This document shows, one piece after another, positions 1 through 9,990 of a stretch of 30,912 nt of DNA (position 1 is the first letter of the stretch; every line of letters starts with the position of its first letter). Made by a program: the position numbers and the translations under genes. This stretch comes from Temnopleurus reevesii (Eukaryota; Echinodermata; Echinoidea; Temnopleuroida; Temnopleuridae), in the NCBI GenBank assembly GCA_036244855.1, contig BQKZ01006394.1:6337-37248 (forward strand). The letters run 5' to 3'. The notes under the pieces are model-generated. The model had not been told where the DNA came from and did not search any database. It saw nothing but the letters and a program-made list of their open reading frames with translations.

Positions 1-2
1 AC

Positions 3-375
3 TCTTCATCTGTTTGGGACCCCTACGTTCAAGAACAAATCTCACGCCTCGATATGGTTCAGAGAAGAGCTGCTCGATTCTGCATAGGAGACTACCATCC
101 CAGACACAGTGTGACCCAGATGCTCCAATCACTGAAATGGCAGACACTCCACGAGAGAAGGGCCCACGTCAATATACAGAATACTTCTCGGTTTGGTTGC
201 CATCCCTCCTGAACCACCTTACCTATACCCAGCAACAAGATCGTCTGGACGAAGACCAGCTCAGTTTCCCAGTGTCATCTGCCTGTGGAACGATCTCCCT
301 GCCAATGTCACATCATCGTCTTCGCTTGAAGTATTCAGAAGACGACTGGTAGGGTTGACGCTGCGCAAGGACTAG
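3..375 (+). pseudogene. 3' end of a decayed non-LTR (LINE) retrotransposon ORF2
   Basis: The frame starting at base 3 encodes the segment after the reverse transcriptase domain typical of CR1/Jockey/L2-like LINEs: SSSVWDPY, then LDMVQRRAARF, then VTQMLQSLKWQTLHERRAH. A stop follows near 210. The family resumes in another frame from about 193 with AIPPEPPYLYPATRSS, then LWNDLPANV and SLEVFRRRL, ending at the TAG at 373-375. A short deletion plus frameshift at about 175-195 therefore breaks the ORF, and the copy is cut by the left window edge. These motif strings are a family signature recognised from memory; the exact clade is not resolved. It is an inactive fossil and not an exon of the neighbouring gene. 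Confidence 0.8.
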
Positions 376-550
376 AAGGAGGAGTCCGTTTTTTTTACTC
401 GCACAAGGAGCACTTTCAGCACAAACTTTTGTATAAATAAAGTCTAATTTGGAGCTCAATAATACAACACGACACACAAGCACCGCACAAAGTACGATAT
501 TACTCTCTCCAGAGGAATGTACTCACATTGGAAGAAGAAGAAGAAGAACT
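376..550 (+). mobile_element. LINE 3' UTR and (GAA)n tail
   Basis: The sequence directly after the retrotransposon stop contains a T-run, an AATAAA-like stretch near 435-441 and a short GAA microsatellite at about 532-548. Microsatellite-like tails are usual at the 3' end of CR1/L2-type LINEs. The exact right boundary is uncertain and no target-site duplication can be tested because the 5' end is outside the window. Confidence 0.55.
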
Positions 551-1100
551 CCCATTCAAGCTTTATCAATGACTCACAGAGAAAAGATACTTCCTTTCTA
601 ATACTTTTAGAAGAAAGGATGACACATACTCAACGCTGTATTTGAGAGGAACACAGGAAGATGTTTTTCATTGCAGCTATTGTGAAGGTTTGAATAGGAG
701 TTGTATTCTCTTTGTTCTTCGTGCTCATTTGATTCTTTGCAGTGACTGCATGTAGATTTTTCAACAATCGTTTTTTTTTAGTGGAGGCATGTTCTATTTG
801 GTCGATAAAAGAAATGAAAAATAACGAACAGTTTGATTGTTTGCTGTATAAAACCATTTTTACCATACCTCAAAATCGTCATATCATGGGTATGTCAATG
901 CATGTAAAATATGGAAATGTGTAAAAGAGATTAACATGATGTACTCTAATGAGATTTGGTCACATATTATACTGGCAGTTTTAGTTCTCCTTGATACCAT
1001 AAAGAAATGTAGAATAGTTATGTACCTGTTCTCTGCATAACAGGAAAGATACCATCTCCCAGTTCTCTGAGGAAGGCTCGAGTGAGATATTGCTTGCATG
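551..1100. other. No gene recognised (probable TXNDC9 intron or upstream DNA)
   Basis: AT-rich DNA between the LINE tail and the first MITE. I looked for the N-terminal TXNDC9 exons (a helical, Glu/Lys-rich segment) and saw none here. Short reading frames in this stretch have no recognisable composition or motif. Confidence 0.4.
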
Positions 1101-1231
1101 TACAGTCCATCCTCATTATAAAGACCTCTGATATAACTAACACTTGTTACCATTTGGTGGTTTTCTTGATCCCATCTCTTTGTATTCTATTGTATTTTAT
1201 CCTAATGTAACCAGGCTTCAATATAAAGAGG
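1101..1231 (-). mobile_element. MITE, pogo/Tigger-like family 1, copy a
   Basis: It begins TACAGTCCATCCTCATTATA and its interior (CCCATCTCTTTGTATTNTATTGTATTTT) matches the reverse complement of the element at 3372-3552. The right terminus is degenerate (CTTCAATATAAAGAGG). It lies just upstream of the TXNDC9 exon, probably in an intron. Strand is given relative to the 3372 copy. The CAGTC start and likely TA target suggest a Tc1/mariner-pogo origin; this is inferred from termini only. Confidence 0.65.
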
Positions 1232-1346
1232 TGATTTTGTATTTGCCAAGGATCTTTTTATAATGAGATTCAAATGTGTATTTAATCTTTTATTTCACAG
1301 TGGATGATATCAATAGAACTGATACATTGACCTTTTCTCTGTATAG

Positions 1347-1624
1347 ATCGGGCATGGTGAATACCAAGAGATTCCAGATGAAAAGGACTTCTTTGGTGAA
1401 TGTAAGAAGAGCAAGAACGTTGTGTGTCACTTTTACCGTGACAGCACTGAGCGCTGTAGGATCGTTGACATGCACCTGAGGATCCTGGCTCCGAAGCACA
1501 TAGAGACTAGGTTCTTGAAGATCAATGCAGAGAAGTGTCCATTCCTTGCAGAGAGACTGAGGATTGTTGTGATTCCAACCATTGCACTCATCAGGGATGG
1601 CAAGACAAAGGACTATATTGTTGG
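1347..1624 (+). CDS. TXNDC9: TXNDC9 exon with the thioredoxin fold core
   Basis: The acceptor is a pyrimidine-rich tract ending in GTATAG|ATCGGG. The donor is GTTGG|GTTTGT; the conserved VGF is completed only if the two G bases join to the G of the next exon. The exon starts in phase 0 and ends in phase 2 (278 nt). A second AG at 1299-1300 was considered as acceptor, but reading from it hits stops. Confidence 0.93.
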
Positions 1625-2420
1625 GTTTGTTACAACTCTTTTATTCTGAAGTAAATTTAATAATTCCTGGCTTAATATCAAAATGGATTGAGATTGATTG
1701 ACTGCAGCTAAAAACGTACAGCCAATCAGTGTTTGCCCATATTTGTTTGCCTTGGGCTGGGATAAACAAAATTTATTCAGTAGTTCTGGAAACATAATAA
1801 TAACTATTAATTTAATTGTCTCAAGTTATTTCTTTCCTTTTATCAAACTAACCCACCAAAACATTCAAAATCTGCTAACTCTTTTATTTCTCATCCATTG
1901 GATTCCTTCATGCATATTGTATGATATTAGACATAGAGAGTTTTGTTACAAAGCTGCAATTGACTGCAAGTCGCAAATTGGAATTCGCATTATCATTCAT
2001 GCACTTTTATTCATGAACTGTCTGTATCTTTGATGAGATGTGTATGAAACAATGGTTTTGATTTGCATAAATCTGCTAATCCATTGCAATTTGCAATTGA
2101 TCGCAACTGTATATCCCCATAGAGCTTGTTTACTGTCATTTTTACTAGAAAATGATGCCACTCAAATCACCATGCTATTGTTTGTTTATTGTTTCAGGTT
2201 TGATGACATGGGAGGCCGAGATGACTTCCCTACCGAGATGCTGGAATGGCGACTAGGCTGTGCGGAGGTGATCAACTACAGTGGTAGTTTGACTGAGCCC
2301 CCTACAGGAGGTAAGGGAGCCAAGCCGACATCCAAGGCATCAGATCTACTTGGTAGGAAAACACAGAAGATCATCAAAGGAGGCAGATATGATGACTCTG
2401 ATTCAGATCTTGAAGATTGA
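1347..2420 (+). CDS. TXNDC9: Thioredoxin domain-containing protein 9 (TXNDC9), last two coding exons; join(1347..1624,2198..2420)
   Basis: The two exons join in phase to 166 residues plus a TGA stop. They begin at [15 protein letters not shown], just after the N-terminal helix of the family, and cover the whole thioredoxin-like fold. [16 protein letters not shown] occupies the strand and turn where a classical thioredoxin has its CxxC; as in other TXNDC9 proteins, only one cysteine is present there, so redox activity is not expected. [12 protein letters not shown] carries the cis-proline. [17 protein letters not shown] is the C-terminal helix, and the acidic DSDSDLED tail matches the family. 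TXNDC9 is a cytosolic phosducin-like-related cofactor of the CCT/TRiC chaperonin. About 60 N-terminal residues are missing from the window. The gene converges on CRAMP1. Confidence 0.95.
1938..2116 (+). mobile_element. Decayed MITE in the TXNDC9 intron (Harbinger-like family)
   Basis: The left part reads TTTTGTTACAAAGCTGCAAT and the right part ends AATTTGCAATTGATCGCAACT, which are inverted versions of each other. They match the GTTGCAATTGATCGCAAGTTGCAG core of the elements at 4899-5074 and 20770-20942. The outermost bases are lost, so the ends are approximate. Confidence 0.55.
2198..2420 (+). CDS. TXNDC9: TXNDC9 last coding exon
   Basis: The acceptor is TTGTTTCAG|GTTTGATG. The exon encodes [20 protein letters not shown], then a lysine-rich linker and the acidic end, and stops at TGA 2418-2420. 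It enters in phase 2, matching the previous exon. Confidence 0.94.
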
Positions 2421-3371
2421 TTTCAAATCTTTGTATCTTGGTTTATCTTGATAGGTATACAGGTAACTCAATCTAAGTCAAATCTCTTGAGACTTGGAAG
2501 AAATTTGAGTTGCAAATACTAAGAAAGATATTGCATTCCTCAAAAAATATTGGCTTAGGTAGAGTTTACTGTAAATATCATAATGTTACAGTGATGACAA
2601 CGAGAAAGTTGATAATGCTGGTGTGTTTTTTTAAGTCTTAAGCATTCAGGCACCTTCTTTCTTTTGATCAACACTCGTCGGTTCATACCTTGTTATTTTT
2701 TTCAAACATATACAGTAAACCAGTGGCAAATGTAAAAAAATTTCATTGGCTAAATATTACAGCTTACTATTCAGCAGAAAACTTGATTAGTCATTTTGTT
2801 TCCATGCCACAACCCAATAGATGAGACACAAACTGTAATTACAAGATGAAAATTTTTGTGCTTCCAGTGTGAATAATCACTTCTCACCGTGCATCTATTT
2901 CTGGCAAAGGACATAGGAGGCTCCAATCTATCCAGGCAATTTAGAGGCTCATTGGTTGAATTCTTAACCCAGTTGATAAATTAAGGTCTGAAACTCATAG
3001 CTGATATTAAAGAAGTTGAACATATTTCTTAATTGTGATAAATTCTTGAATTGTAATTTTGAATATTTATGAGAATATTGCAATAGTGACATTCCACTAA
3101 ATAATGGGAAACTGGGCTGTAATTTTATTGAATTTGAGCAGTTTTATAACCATACCTGTTTGCAGTTGAAAGATTAGGGTTCTATACAAAATTGTTAGTT
3201 ATCATAAAACAAGATGAATTGGGACACCAAGGGGAATTGGCTCAAACTGAAACAATTAATTTTTTTTTTATAGAGGATTTGTCAGTTTAAAGCAATCATT
3301 TGGCAAGATGATGGGGTGGGGGGTTAAGAAGCATCTCGTCCCACCATGATGTTCCTATTCATCCACTTATA
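2421..3371. other. Probable TXNDC9 3' UTR / intergenic DNA
   Basis: AT-rich with no reading frame of note. No strong polyadenylation signal directly follows the stop; the first clear AATAAA in a favourable context is at about 4203, so the 3' UTR may run through this stretch and the following MITE. Confidence 0.4.
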
Positions 3372-3552
3372 TACAGTCAAACCTCGTTGTAACGAGGTCC
3401 TTGGGACTAGGGAAATATTATCTCTTTATATCCAAACCTTGTTATATCAGGGCCAAAATACAATAAAATACAAAGAGATGGGACCAAGAAAACTACCTTG
3501 TTATAACGATATCTCGTTATATCAGTGTCTTTATAATGAGGTTGGACTTTAA
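3372..3552 (+). mobile_element. MITE, pogo/Tigger-like family 1, copy b
   Basis: The left terminus TACAGTCAAACCTCGTTGTA and the right terminus ending AATGAGGTTGGACTTTA are inverted copies of about 14-25 bp with mismatches. Inner sub-terminal repeats (GTTATATCAG, GTTATAACGA) recur. TA is available as the target duplication at both ends. There is no transposase, so it is non-autonomous. It is the better preserved relative of the 1101-1231 element. Confidence 0.75.
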
Positions 3553-4202
3553 ATGGATACATTGATTACAATCTACTATTCTGCGAACCCTGAAGATATT
3601 ATCAGATTTTCTCTGAATATTTTCTCTCTCAACGGAAGATGTTGCTCCTGGCAAATGATTTTTGAGATGTCATGCATTACGTTAACATGTACATTGTATT
3701 GTATTAATGTGCCCCATTTATTATTAATGTGTCCTGTTAAGAAATGGGACAGTATTTGAAGGCGGGTGGTTGGTGTGTTTTCTTCCTATTATTTTTCAAA
3801 AGTGTTACATCATCGATAAACATTCATTTGAAAACATTTGACAAGAAATATCTTCCAGTATGTATCTTCCTGTAGCACTTTGCAAGGTGTTTTTTTTTGT
3901 AAGAAACTGCAAAATTTCCTCTGAAGCCTATAAATGGATTTTAAGGTCTATTGCTTTGCAAAATGTAATCAAAGAGAGCAAGTGTATTTGAACTGAGGAG
4001 ACTTAAGAATTTGTCACTTAAATGCGGCATGCAAATTTTATCCATTGTAATTTAACCAATTGCATAAACCGTTTTTACCATGTTTTTGTTTTAATTGGTC
4101 CTTTGAGATAAAGAGTGTACAGTTGACTTATTACAACTGACTTGTAGAGTATTGATGTGCATTCTTTTTATTTGTAACAAATGGGATGTTGCAAGAAATT
4201 TG

Positions 4203-4208
4203 AAATAA
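4203..4208 (+). terminator. TXNDC9: Candidate TXNDC9 polyadenylation signal AATAAA
   Basis: AATAAA followed 30-40 bases later by the GT-rich stretch TTGTTGTCTTGGTG, the usual arrangement around a cleavage site. This would give a 3' UTR of about 1.8 kb that includes the family-1 MITE. Other AATAAA copies exist, so this is only the best-looking candidate. Confidence 0.35.
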
Positions 4209-4539
4209 ATTGCAAGATGATATTTACTTATGAAGATTGTTGTCTTGGTGCATTAAGTATGTGAGACAAATTTTTTCCTTGAAGTAAATTGCCACTTTCT
4301 ATCAACATCCCATTTGTCTTTGTTCTGATTGTACAGTATACATATGTCTGCTTCTTGATGTGTCTTTATATTAAATTATTAAGAGAATGTAATACAATTT
4401 GTGATTGTTATTCTTTTTTCACAATGGTGTTTCATCTTTTTTAATATAAAAAGTAAACTCGCGATACCCGTTGGACCTCCTTTATCTGGAGATGTTGAGC
4501 TGAGACCAGCCATAATCCAGATAACGAATTTGGCCAGAT

Positions 4540-4742
4540 ACTGTATAAGCCAATATTTTAGCGTAGAAATATTTTGTTGATTTCATACCAGTTCAACACA
4601 TTGGCAGGTTGTTATTTTCACGTTTTTGACAGTGCTTCTACCCAGAAAAATGAGCATCGTACAGAGTGGGAATTTTTGGCGAGGACAAGACCGCAAAATT
4701 AGTGAAAATAAAACCATCACAAAAATTCTAGCTTATACAGCA
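4540..4742. mobile_element. MITE with CTGTATAAGC termini
   Basis: The left end is CTGTATAAGCCAATATTTT and the right end is AAATTCTAGCTTATACAG; their outer 10-12 bases are inverted repeats. The interior contains GTGAAAATAAAACCATCAC-like sequence common in dispersed invertebrate repeats of this type. No coding capacity. Confidence 0.6.
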
Positions 4743-4800
4743 TGTGAAGTTTGATGTGATGGAATGTCTGAATGCATGTGATTATCTTGACGATTTCATA

Positions 4801-5118
4801 TAAAGCCCCAGTCACAACACGATACTTTGTCCAATTGAGTATACTGTGATCCGATGGACAGTTTATAATCGTTTCATATCAGCAATCAACTTGACTAAGG
4901 GGGTGTTGTTAAAAAGTTGCAATTGATCGCAAGTTGCAGTTGATCGGAATACGCCAATCAAAATCACTGTTTCATGCGCATTGTGTTAAATGCGCACACT
5001 GCGCGCGAATGAAAATTAGTGTTACAATTTGCAAAGTTGCAGTTGATTCGCAGTTGATTTTGAGCAACACCCCCTAAGAGTCATGTTGAATCAGGGCTTC
5101 TAAGTGACTGGGGCTTTA
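4801..5118. mobile_element. Outer MITE with TAAAGCCCCAGTCAC termini, interrupted by a second MITE
   Basis: Left TAAAGCCCCAGTCAC and right GTGACTGGGGCTTTA are a perfect 15-bp inverted pair. A different element with its own inverted ends and target duplication lies inside at 4899-5074, so this element was present first and was then hit. Confidence 0.75.
4899..5074. mobile_element. Inner MITE, PIF/Harbinger-like, TAA target duplication
   Basis: The termini GGGGGTGTTG and CAACACCCCC are perfect inverted repeats flanked on both sides by TAA (4896-4898 and 5075-5077). A 3-bp TAA/TTA target duplication is characteristic of PIF/Harbinger elements. Sub-terminal GTTGCAATTGATCGCAAGTTGCAG is shared with copies in the TXNDC9 intron and CRAMP1 intron 8. 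Confidence 0.75.
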
Positions 5119-5582
5119 CATGAAACTATGAAGATAATAACATGCATTCAGATATTCAAACACCTCAACTTCCCATGTCTGGACAAATGCATTCTGTAGA
5201 TTAGAGCTGGTATTCACTGGGGCTAGATAGTACGCTTATATTGTTGGAAATTATTTACAAAAAATTCTGCCATACTTTAATCTCTTGGGATCACATGAAT
5301 ATTGATTGACTTTGGAGAACCTTGGATTACATGAAGAAAATAAAGCATTATTTGCATGATCACTCCACAAAATTACTTCGAATTTGGGGTTTATTTGTGT
5401 AAGAGGTGTTTGACTTACACAGAGTAGACTGCACAACTTATATAATTTTTCTCTTCTTCGTGCAGAATTATGCTCAAAACCATTGTCCGAATATTTAAGT
5501 AAAATTGGCAAAAGCTTTGCAAATGCGCATCCGAATAATTTGTGGAAAAAGGGGTTCGGAGGAGGTCCAACTTTATTTTAAA
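5119..5582. other. No gene recognised
   Basis: AT-rich intergenic DNA. Short reading frames on both strands show no known motif. Confidence 0.4.
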
Positions 5583-5763
5583 ACCAGGATGGTGTTTAAC
5601 CAAGATAAGAAAGGCTTTCCGCACGACTTTATGTGCGACTGGTATCCCTACTTGTGCGTAATAATTCATAATAGTGCGCACATTCAGCGCAAGAATTGAT
5701 ACCAGTCAAACTTAAAGTCGTGCATAACTGTAAGAATGATTTGGTGAAACATCACCCAGGACT
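5583..5763. mobile_element. Foldback MITE, ~75-bp inverted arms
   Basis: The left arm (ACCAGGATGGTGTTTAACCA, GCACGACTTTATGTGCGACT, GGTATCC) and the right arm (GATACCAGTC, AAAGTCGTGCATAA, TTTGGTGAAACATCACCCAGG) pair over nearly their whole length. They surround a short palindromic centre rich in GTGCG/CGCAC. The complete element can form one long hairpin. No coding capacity. Confidence 0.7.
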
Positions 5764-6029
5764 TGTCGAAATGAGTGTCTCAACTTATATCAAAAGATGA
5801 CGATAATCTTTTATTACTCCATTTTCCATCTTTAGTAGTTTGAGGTAGTTTTACGTACACAAAATGGCCAGACTACTTTTTAATTTTAATTGTAGATGGA
5901 AGGTGACCTTAAATTTTTTTAAAGTACATGTAGAAAGCATTTGGCAATTATATTTGTCAATTTTCTTTATTATTCAAAAACTTGGTTTTGTCTGGAACTG
6001 TATTCAATCCACATATAGAAGGGATCAAC

Positions 6030-6153
6030 AGCTCAGCATAAAGCAAACAGAAATAAGAAACTTGGGAGGTCCCAGTTTCAAATAATGGCCTTTCTTCTCC
6101 CCTCGCTGAAAACTTTGAACCTGATTTGTTTCATATTTGCCTTATGCTGAGCT
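6030..6153. repeat. Inverted repeat, possible small MITE
   Basis: The left arm AGCTCAGCATAAAGCAAACA and the right arm, whose reverse complement begins AGCTCAGCATAAGGCAAATA, pair for about 30 bases with mismatches around a ~60-bp centre. Target duplication is not clear. Confidence 0.5.
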
Positions 6154-7232
6154 TCGTTTCCTCATCAGAAATAATGTGCAGAATAATCTTGATCCTTTGA
6201 ATGCAACCAGTTTATATAGAAGCCACATGAGGTGCTCAGTCTGTGATGAAAGGCTTAAGTGTAGCTTACAGAAAGTTGGCATTTCACCTCTGAAATTCTG
6301 AATCTTTATCCACTTACTTAAAAAATTATCTAAAAATCCTTCAAAATACTGCATGGAATCAGACTTCAAATTAGAGGATTCCACCAAAAATAGAAAAAAA
6401 CTGCCATATAGCGATGGCCAAAGGGTTAACCATTCCAAAGAATTCTAAAGTTTCATTAAAGAATAATCTTTCATTCAAACCAAGACAAACCACAACTGAG
6501 TAATTGTAAATTGGCTGTAAACATTCTTTTGTTTATTCATAACAAAAATGGTTATATGTACAGATATCATCCTCAAAAATATTTGTTTGGTTTTAGATAA
6601 TGATCTTGCATTTTAAAGGATGTAATACTACCAACAAGTACATATATAAATAATACAAATATTTTTCTGTAGAAAATGGAATACAATAATTTTTAGTCAC
6701 TACTCATGTCATGTGACTTTCGGGTATTAGTTACTCTAATATAATATAATAAGATCTTTGGGCACTTAAGCCATTTTATGTCACTCCCTTTATGTAATGT
6801 ATGCCTTGAACCTGTTTTGTGTTTTGGGGTGCTGAAAAGTTGCAAGATGGTAATTTCAATTAAAATTTAACACATTATGCAAAAGTATAGTACAAAAAAT
6901 GCGCTCTCCAACAGATTTCATAAAAATTAATTATAGGACTCTAAAGAGGTGAGGGATCATTTTTCATTCGACCACTTTCAAATTATCACACTTTTCAGGA
7001 TGTGTAATGGAGTGATTGGGTGAGAAAGAAATTATTCAATAACTGAAATGAATCATGCATTAAATTGATTACAGGGTGTTTGATGACATTCAAAAGAGTA
7101 TCATTTTGCTATTTTGAGATGTATAAAACCTTGCTTTAAATTTTTATACACATTCATTAGAGGTCCTTCACTTTTGTTTAGTTGTGTATTTCATGACAGA
7201 TAAGCTGCCGTAGAAACCTGTGTATGACAATA
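6154..7232. other. No gene recognised
   Basis: AT-rich intergenic DNA with no supported reading frame, RNA gene or repeat that I can define. Confidence 0.4.
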
Positions 7233-7406
7233 TACCGTCAACTCTGCCTAAGTCGAACTTGTCTAAGTCGAATAATTGCCAAAGTTGATGTGATTTTTAT
7301 AAACAAATATTAAAAAACCTGTGTTATTAGCCTCTTCTAAGTCAAAATTCTCGTGAGTCAAAATTTGTGTGGTCCCAACAGATTCGACTTAGGCAGAGTT
7401 ACCTGT
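7233..7406. mobile_element. MITE family 2 (CTAAGTCGAA termini), best copy
   Basis: The left CGTCAACTCTGCCTAAGTCG and the right CGACTTAGGCAGAGTTACCTG are near-perfect inverted termini of about 22 bp. The interior holds AAAAAACCTGTGTTATTA and GTGGTCCCAACAG. Related, more degraded copies occur at 9090-9286, 9271-9425, 9834-9990 and in CRAMP1 intron 6 near 22519. The CAGTCAACC-type ends in those copies suggest a pogo-like origin. Confidence 0.7.
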
Positions 7407-9089
7407 GCATTGTACCAAGTTTCTAACAGCTGCTATCTCTCATATTTTGGTTTAAGTTAGATATTACAAGCCTCCTCATATCTCACTGAAGTATAAATGG
7501 ATATTTGCTACATTTGCATATTCAGAATTGAATGATAAATTCCCCCTCTCTCTCTTTTTAATCTTGCAACTTTTAGCAACCAAAAACGAATGAAAACCTA
7601 CGTTTCATACCCATAACCCCCTAAATGCATTATAATTCTTAATGTTCAGCTAAAATAACAAAAGAAATATTATTTGACATTCTCATGAACACAAAATTCT
7701 GATGCAGCTTGTGTTCAGCAAGTGACTTAATCCCATCTCTCATGATATTGAGGGTATTTGGCCATCTCCTAAAACAAGGAAATATCTTGTTTTGGCACCT
7801 GTGAAAACACCTGGGAAAAATACATATATTGTTAGATTATTTTTTTCTCAAAAACTTGTCTTTAATTCAGTGGAACTCTGGATCGAACCATTAAAAAGCT
7901 TGCTTTCATTGACTCAGACAACCACAATTATTATTCCAGTTGTGTGCAGCATAATTGCAAAAGGAAACAATTTCAGCAAAGTTAATGTGTAAAAATGAGT
8001 TGTGGAATACATGGAACAAAACTACTGTCATCTTAGCTCTGCATGATAAACACAGCAAGATAAACACAGCAAGTTGAATGACTTGTAAAATAATAGAACT
8101 GAAAAATATATCTTACTTTCTTCCTCACTTAGCTTTAAACTCTCTTAATTTCTAAACCCTACTTGGTAACTTACAGGAAAACCCCCTCAAATCAGGGTCC
8201 AAATTTGGAAAACGGTTATCTTCTATTTTGGCAAAACTATGTTTATTGCCATAACTCAAAACCATGACACACACTTGGCGGGGATGACAGTTTTCAGGCA
8301 AAAAGGCCCTGGCAGTTTGTTTTCAGGCCACAGTTTTAGCAATTTGGTGTGCAAAACAAATGTATTCTAGGTAAATTTCCAGGCCCTATGATCAATTTAA
8401 ACTGGCATCCAAAAATTGGTTAACATTTGCACAGCGTTGGCTCCAATGAAAAGTGCATCTTACACATAATTAGCAATTACTAGAGAAGCTAATATCACTC
8501 TAGCTCATAGAAGATTAAACAGTTTTCCGAGTCTAATAACAAAAGGATGACTGATATTATACAGTAATTTTTATCATTTTCTAACTCTTGACTTGATCAG
8601 ATTGAGCACTTACAGGTCACAGTTGATTACAGTTTACTTGACATAATACCATTGACCTCTGACTTATTTTTAATGCATGATATGTACATGCCATTCATTC
8701 AATGGAATTTGCATGTCCTTGATCTGAATAAGGACTCTTAAAAGCATAGTAGAATATATTCACATAGTTGTTTTGCACATTATAAATGTTACGTTATGTT
8801 TCCTCTCCATATGAGGTCCTTCAACCTGGACCAAAAGAAATCAACTAAAATATGTGTACTACTGAATTTTTGTTGTATCTGGAATCAGATAGAACATGGG
8901 CACAAGTTTATTCTATTAGTTAAATGGATCTCCTAATTTTCCACTTTCTTATGAACTGAAAAATATAAATTTCAACATGTTCACATTTCTAATGCTACTT
9001 AGTAAAATGATGATAATCACTAACATGCAGCATATTGCACAAATAACCACAAAAAAAATGACATAAATAGGCCCATTTTCCTCATAATA
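7407..9089. other. No gene recognised
   Basis: About 1.7 kb of AT-rich intergenic DNA. I saw no coding region, RNA gene or clear terminal repeats. Part may be the far end of the CRAMP1 3' UTR if that UTR is unusually long, which cannot be decided here. Confidence 0.35.
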
Positions 9090-9286
9090 CATTCAACCTT
9101 GCCTAAATCAAACCTGTTAAGACTGAGGGTATACAAGTAACTCTGCCAAAATTGAATCTCTCGGAACCACTATTCAGCTTAGGAAAAATTGAACTTACTT
9201 GAAGTAAATAACACAGGTAACTGCATCATTTACAAAAAAATGCTTACTTGATTTAGAGAAGTTTGATTAAGGTAAACTTGACTGTA
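9090..9286. mobile_element. MITE family 2, degraded copy
   Basis: Left ATTCAACCTTGCCTAAATCA and right AAGGTAAACTTGACTGTA are inverted relatives of the family-2 termini. The interior shares CACAGGTAACTGCAT with the reverse complement of the 7233 copy. Confidence 0.5.
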
Positions 9287-9425
9287 GTTTCGACTTCGAG
9301 AAAATGTGACTTGTTAGGAGATAAAAACAATACAACATAAAGAGAAGGGAGCTTAAAAAGCCTTCAACTTTATTACGCGTTCTTTCGACTTCTGCAAATT
9401 TGACTTAGGCGAGGTTGACTGTACA
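9271..9425. mobile_element. MITE family 2, second adjacent copy
   Basis: It starts at the shared CTTGACTGTAGTTTCGACTT and ends GACTTAGGCGAGGTTGACTG; the ends are inverted. It abuts or overlaps the copy at 9090-9286, giving a tandem pair. An ACGCGT site and GTTCTTTCGACTT lie inside. Confidence 0.5.
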
Positions 9426-9833
9426 CACTTTCAGAATACACAGCGGTTGCTTTTGACAACCTGAAAGTTTGCCAAATATAGCAACAATTTTGAAGGCTAT
9501 CAAACATTTGTCATGAAATGAAGTCCCTAGATAGTAACATGCACAAATTTAAATCCATGAAGTAAACCAGCCTGTTTAGATTCGCAACAAATACAACCAA
9601 TACCTCAAAGTTGTCTCCTTCAATAGATGAGTATGTATACACACATCTGTTCAGATGTAAAAGTACATTGTAAACTCAAAAGTCAGAAAAAAAAAACAAT
9701 TGTGGAACCCCATCAAACATCTATCGTTAATCTGTTAACACATTTAACATTCTTGTCATCTGTCCCAATCTTCCTAGTCACTCATATATAAAAGCTAGTT
9801 CTTTTAAAAGTCACAAGTGGATTTACCAAAATT

Positions 9834-9990
9834 TTAACCAAGGTTAAATCTCCTGGGACGACTACTATCCGTTCAACTTCGGAGAAATTTGACTTACATG
9901 AAGTAAATACCACAGGTTTTGTATGATTTGTTAAAAGAAATAATGTACTTTGACCATGGACAGAGTTGAATGAAACTGTGACAATTTCTT
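9834..9990. mobile_element. MITE family 2, fragment
   Basis: TTTAACCAAGGTTAAATCTC, AGAAATTTGACTTACATGAA and GTAAATACCACAGG match the family-2 interior seen at 9090-9286. The right end is not clear. Confidence 0.35.

Noticed and set aside
1276..1346. Upstream acceptor TTTATTTCACAG at 1300 as the true start of the TXNDC9 exon
   Set aside because: In the TXNDC9 frame it meets a TGA at once; the tract ending at 1346 gives the conserved GHGEY start.
2040..2197. Extension of the TXNDC9 last exon upstream in the open frame
   Set aside because: The open frame runs into intron and MITE sequence; the acceptor at 2197 with phase 2 completes the conserved VGF.
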